A stretch of DNA of 64,000 nt from Actinomadura livida (lineage in GTDB: Bacteria > Actinomycetota > Actinomycetes > Streptosporangiales > Streptosporangiaceae). The notes below the pieces were generated by a model, which made no database searches, was not told where the DNA came from, and saw nothing but the letters and a program-made list of their open reading frames with translations. The stretch covers positions 66,155 through 130,154 of the forward strand of contig NZ_BMRO01000017.1 of NCBI RefSeq assembly GCF_014648675.1, in the 5' to 3' direction. Shown one piece after another: positions 41,298 to 50,618 of this stretch. Position numbers and translations under genes: made by a program. How positions within the stretch are numbered: the stretch's first letter is position 1; the number at the start of each line of letters is the position of its first letter.

Positions 41298-42937
41298 CGC
41301 CGTCCTACGCGTCCGGCGTCTCGGCCGCCCCGCTGCTGGGCGACACGATCGGCGCGAACCTCGACCGGACGGTCGCCGCGTTCCCCGAACGCGACGCGCT
41401 CGTCGAGAGGGCCACGGGCCGCCGCTGGACCTACGAGCGGTTCGCCGACGACGTGGCCGCCGTCGCGCTCGGCCTGCGCGGCCTCGGCGTCGGCAAGGGA
41501 GACCGCGTCGGGATCTGGGCGCCGAACTGCGCCGAGTGGATGCTGGTGCAGTACGCCACCGCCAAGCTCGGCGCGATCCTCGTCAACATCAACCCCGCGT
41601 ACCGCGTCCACGAGCTGGAGTTCGTCCTCAACCAGGCGGGCATCCGGACGCTGGTGGCGGCGAAGGCGTTCAAGACGTCGGACTACGCGGCGATGATCGA
41701 AGAAGTCCGGCCGAAGTGTCCGGCACTCCAGGACGTCGTGCTGATCGGCGGCCCGGAGTGGGACGCGCTCGTGGACCAGGGCCGGGCGGACGATCCGTCC
41801 GCCCTCACCGAGATCGGCCTGACGCTCAGCGCCGACGACCCGATCAACATCCAGTACACGTCCGGGACGACGGGCTTCCCCAAGGGCGCGACGCTGTCGC
41901 ACCACAACATCCTCAACAACGGCTACTTCGTCGGCGAGCTCTGCGGCTACGACGAAGAGGACCGCGTGTGCGTCCCCGTCCCCTTCTACCACTGCTTCGG
42001 CATGGTCATGGGGAACCTGGCGGCCACCAGCCACGGCGCGTGCGTCGTGATCCCCGCGCCGGCGTTCGACCCGCAGGCGACGCTGGCGGCGGTCGCGGCC
42101 GAACGGTGCACGTCGCTGTACGGGGTGCCGACGATGTTCATCGCGGTCCTGGCCGAGCCGTCGCCGGCCGAGCTGGACCTGTCCGCCCTGCGCACCGGCA
42201 TCATGGCCGGGTCGCCGTGCCCGGTCGAGGTGATGAAGCAGGTCATCGAGCGGCTCGGGATGGCCGAGGTCGGGATCTGCTACGGCATGACGGAGACGTC
42301 GCCGGTGTCGACGCAGACCCGCGCGGGCGACTCCCTCGACCGGCGCGTGTCGACGGTCGGGACCGTGCACCCGCACCTGGAGATCAAGGTCATCGACCCG
42401 GCGACCGGGGTCACCGTCCCGCGCGGCGAGCCGGGCGAGTTCTGCACGCGCGGCTACTCGGTGATGCTCGGCTACTGGGAGGAACCGGACCGGACGGCGG
42501 AGGCGATCGACGCGGCCCGCTGGATGCACACCGGGGACCTCGCGGTGATGGACGACGACGGCTACGTCACCATCACCGGCCGCATCAAGGACATGGTCAT
42601 CCGGGGCGGCGAGAACATCTACCCGCGCGAGATCGAGGAGTTCCTCTACACCCATCCCGACATCGTGGACGCGCAGGTCATCGGCGTCCCCGACGAGAAG
42701 TACGGCGAGGAGCTCATGGCGTGGGTGCGGCTGCGCGAGGGCGCGCCGGGCCTCACCGCCGGGGAGCTGCGCGCGTTCTGCGAGGGCAGGCTCGCCCACT
42801 TCAAGATCCCCCGCTACGTGCACGTCGTGGACGAGTTCCCCATGACGGTCACCGGCAAGGTCCGCAAGGTGCAGATGCGCGACGAGGCCGCCGCCATCCT
42901 GGGCCTGGCGGAGCGGCCGGAGACCGGCCGCCCCTGA
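41294..42937 (+). CDS. Fatty-acid CoA ligase (AMP-binding)
   Basis: A 547-residue adenylate-forming acyl-CoA ligase. The P-loop is YTSGTTGFPKGATL, then YGMTETSPVS, WMHTGDLAVMDDDGY, IRGGENIYPREIEEFL and the catalytic region MTVTGKVRK. The full-length similarity is to FadD-type medium/long-chain ligases. It is translationally coupled to the upstream ligase (ATGA), so the two act on related acids. Confidence 0.92.
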   Translation: MTPSYASGVSAAPLLGDTIGANLDRTVAAFPERDALVERATGRRWTYERFADDVAAVALGLRGLGVGKGDRVGIWAPNCAEWMLVQYATAKLGAILVNINPAYRVHELEFVLNQAGIRTLVAAKAFKTSDYAAMIEEVRPKCPALQDVVLIGGPEWDALVDQGRADDPSALTEIGLTLSADDPINIQYTSGTTGFPKGATLSHHNILNNGYFVGELCGYDEEDRVCVPVPFYHCFGMVMGNLAATSHGACVVIPAPAFDPQATLAAVAAERCTSLYGVPTMFIAVLAEPSPAELDLSALRTGIMAGSPCPVEVMKQVIERLGMAEVGICYGMTETSPVSTQTRAGDSLDRRVSTVGTVHPHLEIKVIDPATGVTVPRGEPGEFCTRGYSVMLGYWEEPDRTAEAIDAARWMHTGDLAVMDDDGYVTITGRIKDMVIRGGENIYPREIEEFLYTHPDIVDAQVIGVPDEKYGEELMAWVRLREGAPGLTAGELRAFCEGRLAHFKIPRYVHVVDEFPMTVTGKVRKVQMRDEAAAILGLAERPETGRP

Positions 42938-43000
42938 CAAGGGCGGAATTCCGGGCTCGGGCCCTTTCGTGCCGGGTCCCGGGCGGGGCATCCTCGGACC

Positions 43001-43882
43001 ATGGGTGCGCCTACTCCGAGGGGCCGTCCCCCCAACGTGCCGCGCGACGACGCGGGTTCCGTCCGGTCGGCGGTGCTGGCGCTGCAGCGCACGACCGGCC
43101 TCCCCATGGTGTTCGGCGGCGCCGTGCTCGGGGGCGCCGTTCCCGGCGGCGGGCAGGACCGGCTGCGCATCACGGAGCTGGTCGGCAACACCACCGACTC
43201 GCTGAGCGGCCTCGTCGTGCACAGCGGCAGCGGCCTCGGCGGCAAGGCGATGGCGATGGGGCGCCCCGTCTGGGTGAGCAACTACCCGTGCTCGGCGTCG
43301 ATCAGCCACGACTACGACAAGCCCGTCGGCCGGGAGGGGCTGCTGTCGATCGTCGCGGTGCCGGTCGTCGTCCGGCGGCGGGTCCGCGGCGTCCTCTACG
43401 GGGCGCTGCGCGAGCCCCTGTCGCTCGCCGACCGCGTCGTGGGCGCCGCCGTCGACGCCGCCCGCGACCTCGAACAGGACCTCGCCGTCCGGGACCGGGC
43501 GGACGAGGCCCTCGCCCGCGCCCGGCCGGGCACGTCCACGGCCCGGTGGGAGGAGGTCAGGGCCGTCCACGCGGAGCTGCGCGCGCTGGCGGAGGAGGTC
43601 GCGGACGCGCCGACGCGCGACCGGCTGCGCGAGGCGTCGCTGCGCCTGGCCGCCGCCGGGCTGGACGAGCCGGACGCCTCCCCGCGCCCCGCGCTGTCGC
43701 CCCGCGAGCTGGACGTCCTGTCGTACGTCGCGATCGGCTGCACCAACGCGGAGACCGCCGGCCGCCTCGGCCTGCTCCCGGAGACGGTGAAGAGCTACCT
43801 GCGCTCGGCGATGCGCAAGCTGGACAGCCACACCCGCCTGGAAGCGGTCACGACGGCCCGCCGGGCGGGCCTCCTGCCTTGA
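43001..43882 (+). CDS. GAF domain LuxR-type regulator
   Basis: A 293-residue one-component regulator. A GAF domain at about 20-165 (VFGGAVLGGAV...SGLVVHSGSGLGGKAMAMGRPV) is followed by a helical linker and a LuxR HTH, LSPRELDVLSYVAIGCTNAETAGRLGLLPETVKSYL. Such GAF-LuxR proteins often sit beside catabolic acyl-CoA genes in actinobacteria. Stands 63 bases after the ligase pair and could control it. Confidence 0.85.
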   Translation: MGAPTPRGRPPNVPRDDAGSVRSAVLALQRTTGLPMVFGGAVLGGAVPGGGQDRLRITELVGNTTDSLSGLVVHSGSGLGGKAMAMGRPVWVSNYPCSASISHDYDKPVGREGLLSIVAVPVVVRRRVRGVLYGALREPLSLADRVVGAAVDAARDLEQDLAVRDRADEALARARPGTSTARWEEVRAVHAELRALAEEVADAPTRDRLREASLRLAAAGLDEPDASPRPALSPRELDVLSYVAIGCTNAETAGRLGLLPETVKSYLRSAMRKLDSHTRLEAVTTARRAGLLP

Positions 43883-44128
43883 GCAGGGAGGGCCTATAGG
43901 AACCGCGGGGCCGCGCGGATCTTCCTGTGGTGACCATGGCCGGCGACGGGGTCAGCGTGGCGTTCGGTGGGACGGTGTCCAGCACAGATCGGCCCCCGTG
44001 GCGCACTGCCTGGACGGATCGGTCACCAAGCGCCGGCTGCGCCGGGCCGTGGTCGCACGGGCGTCCCGGCTCTTTCCGGCCTGGGACGTCCGGCCCTCGA
44101 TTTCGCACTGGAAACCGTAACACCCCTG

Positions 44129-44144
44129 CGAACAGAGTTGTTCG
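44129..44144. promoter_or_regulatory. Candidate TetR operator
   Basis: A perfect palindrome CGAACA-GAGT-TGTTCG lies 50 bases upstream of the tetR start. The intergenic stretch 43883-44193 (311 bases) holds no other feature I can support; short open frames there look like chance. Confidence 0.5.
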
Positions 44145-44193
44145 TGGTAAATGATTTCCTCGCGTCGCCCGCGCCCGTTGGTAGCTTGTCGGC

Positions 44194-44838
44194 GTGGACT
44201 CCGACGGCTTCACCTCGCTGCCGCGCGGGCGCCATAAGCTCACCCGCGAGCAGGTCGCGGCATCGCAGCGCGAGCGCCTGCTCCAGGGCATGACGCAGGC
44301 GGTCGGGGAGAAGGGGTACGCCCGGACCTCCGTCGCCGACGTGCTGAAGCGGGCGCGCGTGTCCCGCGAGACGTTCTACGAGAACTTCACCGACAAGCAG
44401 GCGTGCTTCCTCGCGGCCTACGAGGCCTCGGCGGAGCGGTACCTGCGGGTCGTCAACGACGCGCTCGCCGCCCACGACGCGCCGGTGATGGCCCGGCTGG
44501 AGGGCGCGCTGCGCGACTACCTGCGGGAACTGGCCGGCGACGCGGGCGCGGCCCGCACGTTCCTGCTGGAGATCTACGCGGTGGGCCCGGCGGCGACGGC
44601 GCTGCGGTACCGGGTGCAGGACGGCTTCATCGAGGTCATCGACGGGCTGCTGGCGGAGGACGAGCGGTTCCGCGCGCTGCCCGATCCCGCGTTCGCGGTC
44701 CGGATGCTCGTCGGCGGGATCGCGTCGCTGGTGACCGGGCAGGTCGCGATGGGCCAGCACGCCTCGCTCCCCCGGCTCTGCGGGCCGATCGTGGCGCACG
44801 TGAAGTCGCTGCTCGGTCAGAACCACGTCCGGACGTAG
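44194..44838 (+). CDS. TetR family transcriptional regulator
   Basis: A 214-residue repressor. The N-terminal HTH is TSVADVLKRARVSRETFYENFTDKQACFLAAY at about 47-78, followed by an all-helical ligand domain. Start is GTG at 44194. Its 3' end overlaps the convergent D-serine dehydratase-like gene by 22 bases. It probably autoregulates through the palindrome upstream; ligand unknown. Confidence 0.9.
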   Translation: MDSDGFTSLPRGRHKLTREQVAASQRERLLQGMTQAVGEKGYARTSVADVLKRARVSRETFYENFTDKQACFLAAYEASAERYLRVVNDALAAHDAPVMARLEGALRDYLRELAGDAGAARTFLLEIYAVGPAATALRYRVQDGFIEVIDGLLAEDERFRALPDPAFAVRMLVGGIASLVTGQVAMGQHASLPRLCGPIVAHVKSLLGQNHVRT

Positions 44839-46073
44839 TCCACGACGGCGGGGCGTTCGGCGCCGGCGTCGTCCAGGACGGGGATCAGCGTCCATTTGTC
44901 GAGCGCCGTGCACGGGTGCGAGAGGCCGAGCCGGACCACGTCGCCGACCTCGGCCGAGCCGTCCACCATGTAGGCGTGCTGGTCGTTGAGCGCGGTGATC
45001 CGGGCGCCTTCCACGGGCCCCGCGCCCCTCCCCCGGACGAACTGCGGCTCGGGCAGGCCCGCGTCGAACGGCAGGTCGCGGCGGCCCGCGTCCAGGATCG
45101 CGAGCGCCGGCTCCGGGCGGGACGCGACCCGCGCCCACGCGTGCATCGCCGACCGCAGCCGCGACCCGGCGCCGCCCGTGCCCCGCGCGAACGGCGAGAT
45201 GCCCCGGTAGAAGCCGTCGTCGTGGACGATGTACGCGCCCGACCGCAGCACGACCCGGCCCGCGAGCCCGCCGAGGACCTCCGCGACCTGGTCGAAGAAC
45301 GAGCTGCCGCCCGCCGACACGACCGGCTCGGCGACCTCGTAGTCCAGCCCGCCGTGCAGGTTCGCGAGCCGCCGCAGGTAGGCGTGCACGGTGCGGCGCC
45401 CCTCGTCGGACGCGTCGCGCGCGAGGGCGCCCTCGTATCCGGCGATCCCGGCGAGCCGGAGGGTCGGGGCGCGGCGGACGGCGTCGGCGACCCGCCGCGC
45501 GTCGCCGTCGTCGCGGACGCCCGTACGCCCGTTCGGGCCGCCGAGCTCGACGCACACGTCGACCTGGCGCTGCCCGCGGGAGAGCCGGAGCGCCTCGTCC
45601 ATCAGCTCGACCCCGCGCACGGAGTCGACCCAGCACAGGAACTCGAACCCGGGGTTCAGCTCCAGCTCGGCCGCCAGCCAGGCGAGCCCGGCGGGGTCGA
45701 GGAAGGTGTTGGCGAGCACGACGCGGCGGACGCCGAACGCGCGGGCGACGCGGAGTTGCGGCAGGTTCGCGATCGTGATGCCCCAGGCGCCGGCGTCCAG
45801 CTGCGCCCGCCACAGCGCCGGGGCCATCGTGGTCTTGCCGTGCGGGGCGAGGTCGAGCCCGGCCGCCGCGGCCCACTCCGCCATGACCCGGACGTTGTGC
45901 GCGAGGGCGCCCGCGTCCAGGGTGAGCAGCGGCGTCCCGAAGTCGTCCAGCGGCAGCCGCGCGCGGCGGGCCTCGGCGACCGTCATGCCGTGCGCCGACA
46001 CCGGGATCGCCTTGAACCGCCAGTCGAGCCGCTCCTCGCCGAGCGCGTCCACCGCCGTGCCGTCGATACCCAC
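44817..46073 (-). CDS. D-serine dehydratase-like PLP enzyme (alanine racemase N-fold)
   Basis: A 418-residue fold-type III PLP enzyme. The Schiff-base lysine is in LAPHGKTTMAPALW, and SHPCTALDKWTLIP near the C-terminus carries the His and Cys that bind zinc in eukaryotic-type D-serine dehydratases. Related enzymes deaminate D-serine, D-threonine or 3-hydroxy-aspartate, and some are aldolases. It is divergent from the polysaccharide deacetylase. Confidence 0.85.
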   Translation of the reverse strand: MGIDGTAVDALGEERLDWRFKAIPVSAHGMTVAEARRARLPLDDFGTPLLTLDAGALAHNVRVMAEWAAAAGLDLAPHGKTTMAPALWRAQLDAGAWGITIANLPQLRVARAFGVRRVVLANTFLDPAGLAWLAAELELNPGFEFLCWVDSVRGVELMDEALRLSRGQRQVDVCVELGGPNGRTGVRDDGDARRVADAVRRAPTLRLAGIAGYEGALARDASDEGRRTVHAYLRRLANLHGGLDYEVAEPVVSAGGSSFFDQVAEVLGGLAGRVVLRSGAYIVHDDGFYRGISPFARGTGGAGSRLRSAMHAWARVASRPEPALAILDAGRRDLPFDAGLPEPQFVRGRGAGPVEGARITALNDQHAYMVDGSAEVGDVVRLGLSHPCTALDKWTLIPVLDDAGAERPAVVDYVRTWF

Positions 46074-46154
46074 TCATGACCTCCCGCAAGGTCCGCCGGA
46101 TCGAGATCCCATAGCAACCTTCTACCCGCCTAAAACCCCGATAGCGTTGGGCAT

Positions 46155-46988
46155 GTGGAGGTTGATGTGGCAGGTGGGACATCCCGCCGCAAAGCTCTCT
46201 GGATGCTGGGTGCGTGCGCCGGCCTCACCGCCCTCGGAGCGGACGCCGCCCGCCCGCGCGGCGGATCCGAGGCCGCGGCGGCGCAGACCACCGCCCGCGC
46301 GCGGCCGGCGGCGACGCCGTCCCCGACTCCGACGCCGAAACCGACCCCCCGTCCCGCCGCGTGGACGCAGGGGAAGCTGACCGCGACGGAGAAGCCCGTC
46401 AAGGAGCTGTCGCAGCTGGCTCCGCCGCCGCCGCCGAAGTCGATCGCGCTGACCCTCGACGACGGCCCGCACCCGAAGTGGACGCCGCGGATCCTCGACC
46501 TGCTGGCCGAGGAGCAGGTCCACGCGACGTTCTTCATCGTCGGCGCGCAGGTGAAGGAGCATCCGAAGCTGGCCCGCCGCATCGCCGACGCCGGGCACCA
46601 GATCTGCAACCACACCGAGACGCACCCGATGTCGATCGCGAGCCTGTCCGGGAAGCGGGTCCGCAAGGAGATCGGCGACGCGCACGACCGGATCGCCGAC
46701 GCCACCGGAGTCGTCCCGCAGTTCTTCCGGTCGCCGGGCGGCGCCTGGTCGAAGACCGTCCTGGAAGTGACCGCCGAGAAGGGCATGCTGCCGATCGACT
46801 GGGCCGTCGACCCGCGCGACTGGGCGCGGCCGGGCGCCGGGCGCATCCGCAAGGCGCTGCTCAAGGGCAAGGACGGCGAGATACTCCTGTGCCACGACGG
46901 CGGCGGCGACCGCTCCCAGACGCTGAAGGCGCTGCAAGACGTCATCCCGAAGCTGAAGAAGCGCGGCCTGACGTTCGTGGCCCTCTGA
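46155..46988 (+). CDS. Tat-exported polysaccharide deacetylase (NodB domain)
   Basis: A 277-residue exported enzyme that removes acetyl groups from peptidoglycan or other glycans. The twin-arginine signal SRRKALWMLGACAGLTALG is followed by a Pro/Thr-rich linker. The NodB domain has TLDDGPHP, HTETHP (metal ligands) and FFRSPGG. Start GTG 46155; the gene is divergent from the PLP enzyme with an 81-base gap. Confidence 0.9.
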   Translation: MEVDVAGGTSRRKALWMLGACAGLTALGADAARPRGGSEAAAAQTTARARPAATPSPTPTPKPTPRPAAWTQGKLTATEKPVKELSQLAPPPPPKSIALTLDDGPHPKWTPRILDLLAEEQVHATFFIVGAQVKEHPKLARRIADAGHQICNHTETHPMSIASLSGKRVRKEIGDAHDRIADATGVVPQFFRSPGGAWSKTVLEVTAEKGMLPIDWAVDPRDWARPGAGRIRKALLKGKDGEILLCHDGGGDRSQTLKALQDVIPKLKKRGLTFVAL

Positions 46989-47099
46989 CGCCGCTACTCC
47001 CGGGGGCGTAGCGGCGGAGCCCTCCGGCGGATGACGACTCGGCCCGGACCCGCACCGGACGATCCCGGTATCGATCCTCCGGAGCCAAGGAGTGCAGTC

Positions 47100-47474
47100 A
47101 TGCGCAGGAACCCCCTCAACACGCCCACCCTGATCACGGTCACCGGGCTCGTCACCGGGGCCGTCGGCCTGCTGATCCAGAAGGTCGCCGGGGTGGACAT
47201 GCCGCCCGTGCCGCCCGGCCTGGTCATCCTGCTGGTCGTCGCCGCGCTGATCGTCATGACGCGGTGGCGCTGGGTGCTGGTGCTCGCCGTCCTGGGCGGG
47301 CTGGCGGAGCTGCCCGGCGCGGTGGGCAGCGCGCTCGACGCCGACGCGTTCGGCGAGATCGCCGGGGCGGCGGTCCGGACGGGCGGCGCCGCCGTGGCCC
47401 TGGTCGCGGGCATCGTGGCGCTGGTGACGGCCGTTCGCAGCCGCGGCCGCGAAGCGGAGCCGGCGGCGCGATGA
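47100..47474 (+). CDS. Small membrane protein, unknown function
   Basis: A 124-residue protein with three to four hydrophobic helices (LITVTGLVTGAVGLLI, GLVILLVVAALIVM, WVLVLAVLGGLAEL and a last one near 110). The ATG at 47100 follows AAGGAG; an upstream in-frame extension to 47031 is not supported. A strong hairpin follows. No family recognised. Confidence 0.7.
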   Translation: MRRNPLNTPTLITVTGLVTGAVGLLIQKVAGVDMPPVPPGLVILLVVAALIVMTRWRWVLVLAVLGGLAELPGAVGSALDADAFGEIAGAAVRTGGAAVALVAGIVALVTAVRSRGREAEPAAR

Positions 47475-47494
47475 CCCCGGCCCGCGGCCCCATC

Positions 47495-47535
47495 GGCCCG
47501 CCCGTCCCGGCCTCGCGGCCGCGGACGGGCGGGCC
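47495..47535 (+). terminator. 13-bp perfect hairpin
   Basis: Bases 47495-47507 pair with 47523-47535 around a 15-base loop. It lies 21 bases after the stop of the small membrane protein gene and ahead of the two-component pair, so it separates the two transcripts. Confidence 0.75.
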
Positions 47536-47594
47536 GCGTCGTCGCAGGCCCTGGTGCACCTAACTACACCCCCGCTTCGGGTTGGGGGCACACT

Positions 47595-48971
47595 GTGCTC
47601 GTGGGTTCTCGCCAGAAGACTGGGACTCCAGACGGCACGAGACCCGCGGAGGACCCGGTGGACGCTGAACTGTTGAGAGAGACACGGCTGCAACGGCACG
47701 TCAGGACGCCGTGGCGCGGTGCCAAGCTCGGGCTGCTCGGCATCCCCGCGATGTTCGTCGGCCTCTGGCTCCTCACGGTCTTCTCCATGATCACGAGCCT
47801 GATCGGGGTGCTGCTCTTCCCGTCCGCGGTGACGCTGCTGCGCAACCAGGCCGACGTGTACCGCGACCTGATCGGCCGCTGGACCGGCGTCCGGATCGAG
47901 CGGCCCTACCTCCCCGAACCCGAGTACGAGCCCGGCGCCCACGGCGTGCTCAAGCGGTTCCTCGTGCGGTTCACCGACCCCGCGACCTGGCGCGACTGCC
48001 TGTGGATGCTGGCCGACCCGATCGTCGTGCTGTTCACGGCCGCGCTGCCCGCCCTGCTCATCGTGTACGGACTGTGGGGGTTCGCCCTGGCGGCGTTCGC
48101 CGGCGGGGTGATCGCCGGTTACGGCGGCGGGGAGTGGTACGGGTGGGTCCACGTCCAGCCCGGCTACGAGAGCGACGGCGGGCTGTTGGCGACCACGGTC
48201 GTCCTCGGGGCCGTCTTCACCGCGACCGGGTTCGCCATCGGGCCGAAGATGATGACCGTGTACGCGCGCTGGGGCGGGCTGCTGCTCGGCCCGACCAGGA
48301 GGTCGGAGCTGGCACTGCGCGTCCGGCACCTCACCGAGACCCGCTCGGAGGCCGTGGACGCGTCCGCCGCCGAGCTGCGCCGCATCGAGCGCGACCTGCA
48401 CGACGGCGCGCAGGCCCGGCTCGTCGCGATGGGCATGAGCCTCGGCGCGATCGAGCACCTGCTCGACAAGGACCCGGAGAAGGCGCGGATCCTGCTCGCC
48501 GAGACCCGCGCGTCGTCGGCGAAGGCGCTGCACGAGCTGCGCGACCTCGTCCGCGGCATCCACCCGCCGGTGCTCGCCGACCGCGGCATCGGCGACGCCG
48601 TCAAGGCCCTCGCGCTCGACCACCCGCTGCGCGTCGAGGTGACCGCCGACCTGCCCGCGCGGCCGGACGCGCCGGTCGAGTCCGCCGCCTACTTCGCGGT
48701 CTCGGAGATCCTCACCAACGCCGCCAAGCACTCCGGCGCGGCCCGCGTCTGGATCGACCTGCGGTACGAGCACGGGATGCTGCGGATCACCGTCACCGAC
48801 GACGGCCGCGGCGGCGCGACGCTGGACGGCGGCACGGGGCTGCGCGGGATCGAGCGCCGGGTCGGTACATTCGACGGGGTGCTCGCACTGAGCTCGCCGC
48901 CGGGCGGCCCGACGATCGTGACCCTGGAGCTGCCTTGCGCGTTGTCCTCGCCGAAGACCTCGCCCTCCTGA
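47595..48971 (+). CDS. Sensor histidine kinase (HisKA_3)
   Basis: A 458-residue membrane kinase. Two hydrophobic regions form a sensor domain of the DUF-type common in actinobacteria, followed by the H-box RRIERDLHDGAQARLVAMG and HATPase motifs AVSEILTNAAKHS, VTDDGRGG and GTGLRGIERRV. A GTG at 47595 gives this start, but GTGs at 47601 or 47658 are possible. It overlaps its response regulator gene. Confidence 0.9.
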   Translation: MLVGSRQKTGTPDGTRPAEDPVDAELLRETRLQRHVRTPWRGAKLGLLGIPAMFVGLWLLTVFSMITSLIGVLLFPSAVTLLRNQADVYRDLIGRWTGVRIERPYLPEPEYEPGAHGVLKRFLVRFTDPATWRDCLWMLADPIVVLFTAALPALLIVYGLWGFALAAFAGGVIAGYGGGEWYGWVHVQPGYESDGGLLATTVVLGAVFTATGFAIGPKMMTVYARWGGLLLGPTRRSELALRVRHLTETRSEAVDASAAELRRIERDLHDGAQARLVAMGMSLGAIEHLLDKDPEKARILLAETRASSAKALHELRDLVRGIHPPVLADRGIGDAVKALALDHPLRVEVTADLPARPDAPVESAAYFAVSEILTNAAKHSGAARVWIDLRYEHGMLRITVTDDGRGGATLDGGTGLRGIERRVGTFDGVLALSSPPGGPTIVTLELPCALSSPKTSPS

Positions 48972-49579
48972 GGGAGGGCCTGGTCAGCCTCCTCGAATCG
49001 CACGACTTCGAGATCGCGGCCGCCGTCGACAACGGCCCCTCGCTCCTGAAGGCACTGCTCGACCACCGCCCGGACGTGGCGGTGGTCGACGTGCGCCTGC
49101 CGCCGTCCTTCACCGACGAGGGGCTGCAGGCGGCGCTGGAGGCGCGCCGGCAGGTCCCCGGCCTGCCGGTCCTGGTGCTGTCGCAGTACGTGGAGCAGCT
49201 CTACGCGCGGGAGCTGCTCGCCGACGGCACCGGCGCCATCGGCTACCTGCTGAAGGACCGCGTGTTCGACGCGGCGCAGTTCGTGGACGCGGTCCGCCGG
49301 GTCGCGGCGGGCGGCACCGCCATGGACCCCGAGGTGATCTCCCGGCTGGTCGCCAGCGGCACCCGCGGCACCCCGCTGAGCCGGCTCACCCCGCGCGAGA
49401 CGGAGGTGCTGGAGCTGATGGCGCAGGGACGCTCCAACGCCGCGATCGCGGAACGGCTCGTCGTCACCGAACGGGCCGTGACCAAGCACACCGCGAACAT
49501 CTTCACCAAGCTCGACCTGCCGGTCACCGGGGACGACAACCGCCGCGTGCTGGCCGTTCTCGCCTACCTCAACCGCTGA
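48935..49579 (+). CDS. NarL-type response regulator, TTG start
   Basis: A 214-residue regulator partnered with the preceding kinase. Receiver: LRVVLAED acidic pair, phospho-acceptor in VAVVDVRLPP, Lys in YLLKDR. HTH: LTPRETEVLELMAQGRSNAAIAERLVV. The frame has no ATG or GTG near the N-terminus; TTG at 48935, preceded by GGAG, gives the correct receiver start and lies inside the kinase gene, a 37-base overlap that implies translational coupling. Confidence 0.9.
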   Translation: MRVVLAEDLALLREGLVSLLESHDFEIAAAVDNGPSLLKALLDHRPDVAVVDVRLPPSFTDEGLQAALEARRQVPGLPVLVLSQYVEQLYARELLADGTGAIGYLLKDRVFDAAQFVDAVRRVAAGGTAMDPEVISRLVASGTRGTPLSRLTPRETEVLELMAQGRSNAAIAERLVVTERAVTKHTANIFTKLDLPVTGDDNRRVLAVLAYLNR

Positions 49580-49675
49580 CCGGGCGCCCGGACCACCCCC
49601 CTTCCCGACATATCGGTCTATCCGGGCAGCGCCGGGTGGATTATGTTTGCTCGGCGATGGCGCCGGGAGGGCACG

Positions 49676-50569
49676 ATGACGGTGGTTCTGGTCCTGCTCT
49701 GCTTGGCGATCGCCGGGCGGGAGCTGTATCTGGCGTTCGAGCGCAAGCGCTCGCCGGGCGCGCCCGAGATCGCCGACATCCGCACCCAGCTCCGCGCACT
49801 GAAGGGCACGCGCGACGAGCTGGAGGGCTTCCGCGCGGCCCAGCGGGAGCGGCTGGACGCGCTCGCCCGCGAGCAGGACAGCGACCGCGAGGCGCTGGGC
49901 GAGGCCGACGCCCGGATCCGGTCGCTGATCGCGCAGATCAACGACCGGATGGTGCCGGACGTGAACGACCGGCTGAACCGCCAGCGGGAGGCCGCCGACC
50001 TGCAGCGCGAGACCGTGGAGCGGCTGGCCGCCGAGGTCGCCGGGATCCGCGCGCACCTGGTGGGGCGGCTCGACCAGGCCGTCGCCGCGTCCCTCGGCGC
50101 CGGCCCCGCCGACGTCGTCGCCGGTTCCCTCACCGCCCGGCCGCCCGCCGGGCGGCACGGCCTCACCGGCCCCTACGAGGGGTTCGCCGAGCGGCACGGG
50201 CTGCGCGTGGAGCTGACCGACGGGGACCGCTACTACCTGTCGGGCCGCAGCCCGCGCGCCCTCGAACACGACTTCCTCGACCTGGTGCGGGGGCTGTGCG
50301 CGAACCGCGCCGACTCGTTCGAGAACGTCCGCCCCCTGCTGGACGCCCTCCGCGACACCGGCCGCGGCACGGCCCGGCTCGGGCCGCTCCTGGTCGTCCG
50401 GACACCGGAGTCGGTGGTGTGCGGGGTACTGCCGCTCGCCGAACTGCTCCGTCCCGAGAGCGCCCGCATCCTGGACGACCCGGAGAGCGGGACGCGCCGC
50501 CTGCGGCGCCTCCCCCATGGCCGCGTCTGCGACCTGACCGCCTCCTCCGGCCGGGCGCCGTCCGGGTGA
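49676..50569 (+). CDS. Membrane-anchored coiled-coil protein, unknown function
   Basis: A 297-residue protein. MTVVLVLLCLAIAGRELYLAF is an N-terminal anchor, followed by long Glu/Arg/Leu-rich helices (about 35-135) likely forming a coiled coil, then a globular C-terminus with DGDRYYLSGRSPRALEHDF. The ATG at 49676 follows GGGAGGG. I do not recognise the family. Confidence 0.68.
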   Translation: MTVVLVLLCLAIAGRELYLAFERKRSPGAPEIADIRTQLRALKGTRDELEGFRAAQRERLDALAREQDSDREALGEADARIRSLIAQINDRMVPDVNDRLNRQREAADLQRETVERLAAEVAGIRAHLVGRLDQAVAASLGAGPADVVAGSLTARPPAGRHGLTGPYEGFAERHGLRVELTDGDRYYLSGRSPRALEHDFLDLVRGLCANRADSFENVRPLLDALRDTGRGTARLGPLLVVRTPESVVCGVLPLAELLRPESARILDDPESGTRRLRRLPHGRVCDLTASSGRAPSG

Positions 50570-50618
50570 GCCCCGTCCGGGTGACCCGCGCCGGGTGACC
50601 CCGGCCGGTGAGAACGCC

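Noticed and set aside
43016..43038. Possible third copy of the 28-bp palindromic repeat
   Set aside because: Only a GGGGCCGTCCCCCC core matches and one arm is missing; it could arise by chance in high-GC DNA. Mentioned only as a hint.
40904..43831. A 975-codon open frame on the minus strand
   Set aside because: It is antisense to two well-supported acyl-CoA ligases and a regulator, with no recognisable motif.
43927..44154. A 75-codon frame in the gap before tetR
   Set aside because: No ribosome site, atypical composition and no similarity to anything I know; the gap is better read as promoter DNA.
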